From Pseudomonadota bacterium (GTDB lineage: Bacteria; Pseudomonadota; Gammaproteobacteria; Pseudomonadales; Azotimanducaceae): a stretch of DNA of 64,000 nt. Positions 59,534 to 64,000 of the stretch are shown here, piece after piece; the stretch's first letter is position 1; each line of letters starts with the position of its first letter. Made by a program: the position numbers and the translations under genes. Location: positions 1 through 64,000 of the forward strand of contig JAQBUI010000015.1 in NCBI GenBank assembly GCA_027624035.1, written 5' to 3'. The notes under the pieces were generated by a model. It was given only the letters and a program-made list of their open reading frames with translations. It was not told the DNA's origin and did no database searches.

Positions 59534-60655
59534 GTGATTATAGCAGTTGATATGAAGAAGAAGGCTATAATCCCGGGGAGTGGCAATGTAGGTCCCTTGG
59601 CCGAGACAGAAGACCAGTTTTTCCTGCCAGATCTCTGTGAATCGCAAAGAATACTGTTCCTTGTGCTGATCACAGAGCTGCTTGTATTCGTTCTGGCAGT
59701 ATTTGAATCGGGTCTGATTGAATTCGACTGGGGTGAACTCGGCCTGATGTCTTTGTATGTGCAGTGGCTTGTACTGGCTTCCGCGGCTGTCCTTTGTAAC
59801 CTGCGTTCCTGGCTCGTCCACCGGTCCATGGTGATGGGCGTGATCATCAGCTATGGCGTGATCCTCATCATTACCCTCGTGGGCAGCATCATTGCCCGAT
59901 TTGTGGTGGACGGAGGCATCAGTGAGTCCGCCGCTCAGGGCAAAGTGGTCAGGGACCTTCTGATTGCGGCGATCATGTCTGGTATCGCGTTCCGGTACCT
60001 CTATGTCCAGGCGAGGCTCCGTCGCCAGGAACAGGCAGAGCTGAATTCCCGTATTCAGGCACTTCAGTCCCGAATTCGCCCCCATTTTCTTTTCAACAGC
60101 ATGAACATCATTGCCAGCCTGATCAGTGTTGAGCCCGAGCTGGCCGAGCAGGTAGTCGAGGACCTCTCCGAATTGTTTCGGGCCACCCTGCATGACACCT
60201 CCGATGAGCCGGTGCTGTTGTCGGAAGAACTTTCGCTATGCGAGAAGTACGTACACATCGAGAGCCTGCGACTCGATGAGCGACTTCGGGTGGAATGGAA
60301 TGTGGAGGTGGACCCGGACTCTGTGCGCATTCCCCTGCTGACCCTGCAGCCGCTGCTGGAGAATGCGATCTACCACGGGATTCAGCCACTCGCTGGCGGC
60401 GGCGTGGTGCACGTATCCATACGACGTAATGGGCCGATGCTGGAGATCGTGATCAGCAATCCCCTGGGGCCTTCCGCCCAGCCCCATGTAAAAGGTAACC
60501 GCATGGCACTGGAGAACATCCGACATCGACTCGAGGCGACCTATGGTCCCGGTGCAGAGCTGATTACCCGACGGGAGCAGGGGCTGTTCCACACCACGGT
60601 GAGGTATCCATCAGATAGAAGTTCACCTAATCCTGAGTCCCGGAACATTGGATAA
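59534..60655 (+). CDS. algZ: AlgZ/FimS-like (LytS family) sensor histidine kinase
   Basis: [37 protein letters not shown]; exact start uncertain (59534 or 59552). Confidence 0.88.
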   Translation: MIIAVDMKKKAIIPGSGNVGPLAETEDQFFLPDLCESQRILFLVLITELLVFVLAVFESGLIEFDWGELGLMSLYVQWLVLASAAVLCNLRSWLVHRSMVMGVIISYGVILIITLVGSIIARFVVDGGISESAAQGKVVRDLLIAAIMSGIAFRYLYVQARLRRQEQAELNSRIQALQSRIRPHFLFNSMNIIASLISVEPELAEQVVEDLSELFRATLHDTSDEPVLLSEELSLCEKYVHIESLRLDERLRVEWNVEVDPDSVRIPLLTLQPLLENAIYHGIQPLAGGGVVHVSIRRNGPMLEIVISNPLGPSAQPHVKGNRMALENIRHRLEATYGPGAELITRREQGLFHTTVRYPSDRSSPNPESRNIG

Positions 60656-60839
60656 CGCAGGCGGTTGATGTCCAGGTGGACGGTGATTTGACCATTTCTT
60701 TCTCAAGAATGTGCACTACGTCGCAGTTTTCTGGCAAGAAACCCGTAATTTACTCCTCATGGCGTCCCTTCGGCCCCGAAACGGGGACGAGAGCGCCGAC
60801 ACTACGTGACACGAAGTGGAAACATGGAGAGAGATGACA

Positions 60840-61583
60840 ATGAAAGTTCTGGTTGTAGATGACGAAAAACTTGCTCGTGAACGTCTCCGACGGATGGTAT
60901 CGACCCTGGATGGCTATGAAGTTGTGGCGGAAGCGGGGACTGGACAGGAAGCTGTCCGCAGGGCCGTGGAACTCGATCCGGACATTGTGCTTCTGGATAT
61001 CCGGATGCCGGGCAGCGATGGCCTCGCGGCAGCCGGAGAACTCACGGCGCTGTCTTCACCCCCTGCCGTGATATTTTGTACGGCCTTCGCGGACCATGCC
61101 GTCGACGCGTTTGATGTGCATGCGTCAGGCTACCTGCTCAAGCCCATTCGCCGGGATGCGCTCCGGGATGCGCTTTCAAAGGTCGGACAGGTCAATTCAG
61201 TTCAGCGGCGAGCCATAACCGGCGATGACGCCAATGAAGCGCGCCACAATGCCCGGACTCACATCAGCGCCAGGACCAGGCGTGGGATTGAACTGATTCC
61301 CATTTCCGAAGTGCGCTTCTTTCAGGCAGATCACAAGTACGTGACGGTGCGTCACGAAGGTGGTGAAGTCCTGATTGACGATACCCTGCGGGAACTGGAA
61401 GACGAATTTGGCGAGAAGCTGGTTCGGATTCATCGAAACGCCCTCGTGATGACAGACCATCTCGATGGACTTGAGCGCGACCCGTCCGGGCATTATCGAG
61501 TCCGAATGCGGGGAGTCGCGGAGCGCCTGGATGTGAGCCGCAGACACGTTTCAGGTCTCCGTCGCCTGGTTCAATCGCTCTGA
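60840..61583 (+). CDS. algR: AlgR-like LytTR response regulator
   Basis: MKVLVVDDEKLARERLRRMV; IVLLDIRMPGSDG; LytTR domain VRFFQADHKYVTVRHEGGEVLIDDTLRELEDEF. Confidence 0.93.
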   Translation: MKVLVVDDEKLARERLRRMVSTLDGYEVVAEAGTGQEAVRRAVELDPDIVLLDIRMPGSDGLAAAGELTALSSPPAVIFCTAFADHAVDAFDVHASGYLLKPIRRDALRDALSKVGQVNSVQRRAITGDDANEARHNARTHISARTRRGIELIPISEVRFFQADHKYVTVRHEGGEVLIDDTLRELEDEFGEKLVRIHRNALVMTDHLDGLERDPSGHYRVRMRGVAERLDVSRRHVSGLRRLVQSL

Positions 61584-61585
61584 CC

Positions 61586-61640
61586 GCCTTGAGCGTGCCC
61601 GTATCAGGCACGCCGTAGACGTGCCGGGAAGTCCCGGACT
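61586..61640 (+). repeat. Interspersed repeat family B, short copy (algR-hemC intergenic)
   Basis: CTTGAGCGTGCCCGTATCAGGCACGCCGTAGACGTGCCGGGAAGTCCCGGACTGG. Confidence 0.7.
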
Positions 61641-61738
61641 GGTACATACCTGCACTCTCGCTTGCCGTCTGGTTTGCGCTCTGGTTTGCAGTTCGGGATA
61701 TGGGATAATCTGACGTCATTGTTTGACGGGGCGGCAGA

Positions 61739-62683
61739 TTGGACCAGGCACTTAGAATTGCCACACGGGAGAGCGCACTGGCCCTGTGGCAGGCTCATTT
61801 CATTCGCGATTCACTCCAGTCTGCCCATCCCGGGCTGACGGTGGAAATCATCGGCATGACCACAGCCGGTGACCGCAACAAGAAAGACCCGCTCAGCCGT
61901 CTTGGTGGCAAGGGTGTGTTTGTCAAGGAACTGGAACAGGCTCTGCTGGAAAACCGGGCTGATATCGCGGTTCACTCGATGAAGGATGTCCCGGGTGAGT
62001 TGCCCGCGGGTCTGACACTCTCAGCCATCTGTCGGCGGGCGGACCCAAGGGACGCGCTGGTGATCAGGAACGGCCAGGTCATTGGCGACCTGCCCGCCGG
62101 GGCGATAGTGGGTTCATCAAGTCTCAGACGCCGGTTTCAGCTTCGCAAGCACTATCCTCAGTTCGACTACCGCGACCTTCGAGGCAATGTCGATACCCGT
62201 CTGGGGAAGCTCGATTCCGGAGAATTCGACGTCATCGTACTGGCCGCATCCGGCCTGGACCGGCTGGGGCTCTCCGGTCGGATCAGCGCCCTTCTGGAAG
62301 CACCGGTCTGCTTGCCTGCAGCAGGTCAGGGCGCGTTGGGAATCGAGTGTCGTGAGGCGGACCACAGGACACGGGCATTGCTGGACGTACTCAATGATGC
62401 TGATACCTATGACTGTGTGAACTCAGAGCGTCGCGTGACGGTCGCCCTTGGCGCCACCTGCAATCTTCCCATTGCAGCCTTTGCTGAGCTTGAAGGGGAT
62501 CAGATGCGGCTGCGGGCATTTGTTAGTGACGAGGCTGGCGAACATCATCTTGAAGACGAGGTTGCCGGGCCCCGCATCCAGAACATGCAGTTAGCCACGA
62601 CGCTCGCAGAACGGCTCCTTGATGCAGGTGCAGCCGAGCTGATCGGCCACAGCGGAGCAGACGGAGGGGAGGTCAATGGCTGA
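61739..62683 (+). CDS. hemC: Hydroxymethylbilane synthase
   Basis: LRIATRESALALWQAHFI; VHSMKDVPGELPAGL; probable TTG start. Confidence 0.95.
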   Translation: MDQALRIATRESALALWQAHFIRDSLQSAHPGLTVEIIGMTTAGDRNKKDPLSRLGGKGVFVKELEQALLENRADIAVHSMKDVPGELPAGLTLSAICRRADPRDALVIRNGQVIGDLPAGAIVGSSSLRRRFQLRKHYPQFDYRDLRGNVDTRLGKLDSGEFDVIVLAASGLDRLGLSGRISALLEAPVCLPAAGQGALGIECREADHRTRALLDVLNDADTYDCVNSERRVTVALGATCNLPIAAFAELEGDQMRLRAFVSDEAGEHHLEDEVAGPRIQNMQLATTLAERLLDAGAAELIGHSGADGGEVNG

Positions 62684-63440
62684 CGGGTTGGTCGTATTGA
62701 CGCGCCCGAATGGTGATAACGACAGCTTGTCGGAACGATTGCGCGCCGATGGACATTCGGTGCTGATCAGGCCCCTGCTGGAGATCAGGCCACTGCCTCT
62801 TGAACCAGCGGGTCGGCAATGTGCGATGGCCCTTGACCGATTTGATGCGGTCATTTTCGTCAGCCGCAATGCCGTCAGGTATGGCATCGCGGTTCTGGAA
62901 CAGTTCTGGCCCCAGTGGCCGCTTTCTACCGATTGGTACGGCGTCGGCAAACAGACCGCGCTGGAACTTTCCCGGCACGGCATTGATGCCCGGTACCCTG
63001 AATCATCGGGTAGCGAGGGCTTGATCCGAATGGTAGATTGGCAACAGACAAAGCGCGTCCTGATCATTCGCGGCCGGGGCGGCCTTGCTCTCCTGCAAGA
63101 GTATCTGGAGGACCAGGGCGTCGAGGTCAGCTATCTGGAGGTCTACGAAAGGGCCCCGCGTTGCTGGCCGGAGTTGGGTGACGAGATCACCCCTGGCAGT
63201 GTGATCGTCCTGGCTTCGGGTGAGGCTGTTGCAGCGCTCAGGGGATCTATCCCGGCAGGCTCCGGGAAAGGGATGACTAACCATAGCGCCCGACTGGATG
63301 GCGTGACCCTGATCGTCCCTTCGGGTCGTGTTCGATCTATTGCAGAAGAACATCAATTCGAGCGCATCGTCGTTGCCAATGATGCCGGTGACGAAGGTAC
63401 TCTGGAGGCATTGGCGAGGATGGCAGGTGACCATGGCTGA
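62676..63440 (+). CDS. hemD: Uroporphyrinogen-III synthase
   Basis: VVLTRPNGDNDSLSERL; FVSRNAVRYGI; position after hemC. Confidence 0.92.
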   Translation: MADGLVVLTRPNGDNDSLSERLRADGHSVLIRPLLEIRPLPLEPAGRQCAMALDRFDAVIFVSRNAVRYGIAVLEQFWPQWPLSTDWYGVGKQTALELSRHGIDARYPESSGSEGLIRMVDWQQTKRVLIIRGRGGLALLQEYLEDQGVEVSYLEVYERAPRCWPELGDEITPGSVIVLASGEAVAALRGSIPAGSGKGMTNHSARLDGVTLIVPSGRVRSIAEEHQFERIVVANDAGDEGTLEALARMAGDHG

Positions 63441-64000
63441 CGACGACAAACGGAACGCGGCTTCGACCGGGAGCAACGGGGAGGGTCATCCTGATCCCTC
63501 CGCGGATGGCAACGATTCTGACGTGCAGTCAGATGAGCAGCCAGGCGTGCGGTCAGACGCGCAGCCGGATGCGCAGAATACGGACGGCGGCGCGGGTGAG
63601 CAAAGTGCAACCGGGCATTCACGGCAGGCAGATGACGTTGCACCCCCTGCGCTGTCATCCGGGCCCCCTGCTGATGTCGCCAGGGCGACGCCCCGAAAGA
63701 ACGTGACCGGTGGGCTGGCCCTGCTTCTGGCGCTTGTCGCCATTGGTCTTGCTGGCTACCCCAGTTACCAGGCGTACACGGGTTCGCTGAATCAGTCAGT
63801 TGCAACGTCAATGGACGCGAGTGGCCGGGCGGAGCTGGACAGCCTGCGTCAGGAACTGGAGACCCAGTCTGCCCGAGTGACAGACCTGAGTCGCCGCTTC
63901 ACTCAGACTGGCACGACCCCGCAGAGAGTGTCCGATGAAGCAGTTGCCGGGCTGACCGAACAGCTCATGGCCTCCCGCCAGGAACTCGATCAACAGCTCC
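63433..64000 (+). CDS. hemX: HemX-like protein (partial, runs off window)
   Basis: Acidic N-terminus, single TM GLALLLALVAIGLAGYPSYQ, coiled coil; downstream of hemD. Confidence 0.85.
   Translation, partial: MADDDKRNAASTGSNGEGHPDPSADGNDSDVQSDEQPGVRSDAQPDAQNTDGGAGEQSATGHSRQADDVAPPALSSGPPADVARATPRKNVTGGLALLLALVAIGLAGYPSYQAYTGSLNQSVATSMDASGRAELDSLRQELETQSARVTDLSRRFTQTGTTPQRVSDEAVAGLTEQLMASRQELDQQL

Overview
Gammaproteobacterial chromosome segment with two parts. (1) About 1-20 kb is accessory and partly decayed: a hipBA toxin-antitoxin pair, a BlaI/M56-peptidase operon driving a diheme beta-propeller lipoprotein, three phytanoyl-CoA dioxygenase genes, an amidohydrolase, a HpcH aldolase, an alpha/beta hydrolase, a VOC protein, two FtsX-type permeases, an LLM oxidoreductase, and remnants of HupE, a serine hydrolase and an SDR. 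Three direct copies of a ~50-bp repeat occur at the edges of and inside this region. (2) About 20-64 kb is core: trkH-trkA-rsmB-fmt-def, LysM-dprA-purE-tsaC-aroE, a caa3-type cox cluster, thrB, polA-engB, cytochrome c4-dsbA, ihfB, an IMPDH, comM, glnK, thrC, HAD-xerC-DUF484-dapF-lysA-lptM-argH, algZ/algR, hemC-hemD-hemX. Best hunt results: a candidate sigmaE-dependent sRNA between polA and engB (the Spot42/ErsA locus); a tandem array of SD+mini-ORF units (MILFQENP) running into dprA; the BlaI-M56-diheme lipoprotein operon; paired GTCAA-N6-TTGAC operators at hipBA; several interspersed hairpin repeat families; and an IMPDH whose active-site region resembles the Tritrichomonas foetus enzyme. No rRNA, tRNA, CRISPR array or complete transposon was recognised. 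All calls are from reading the sequence; no searches were run.
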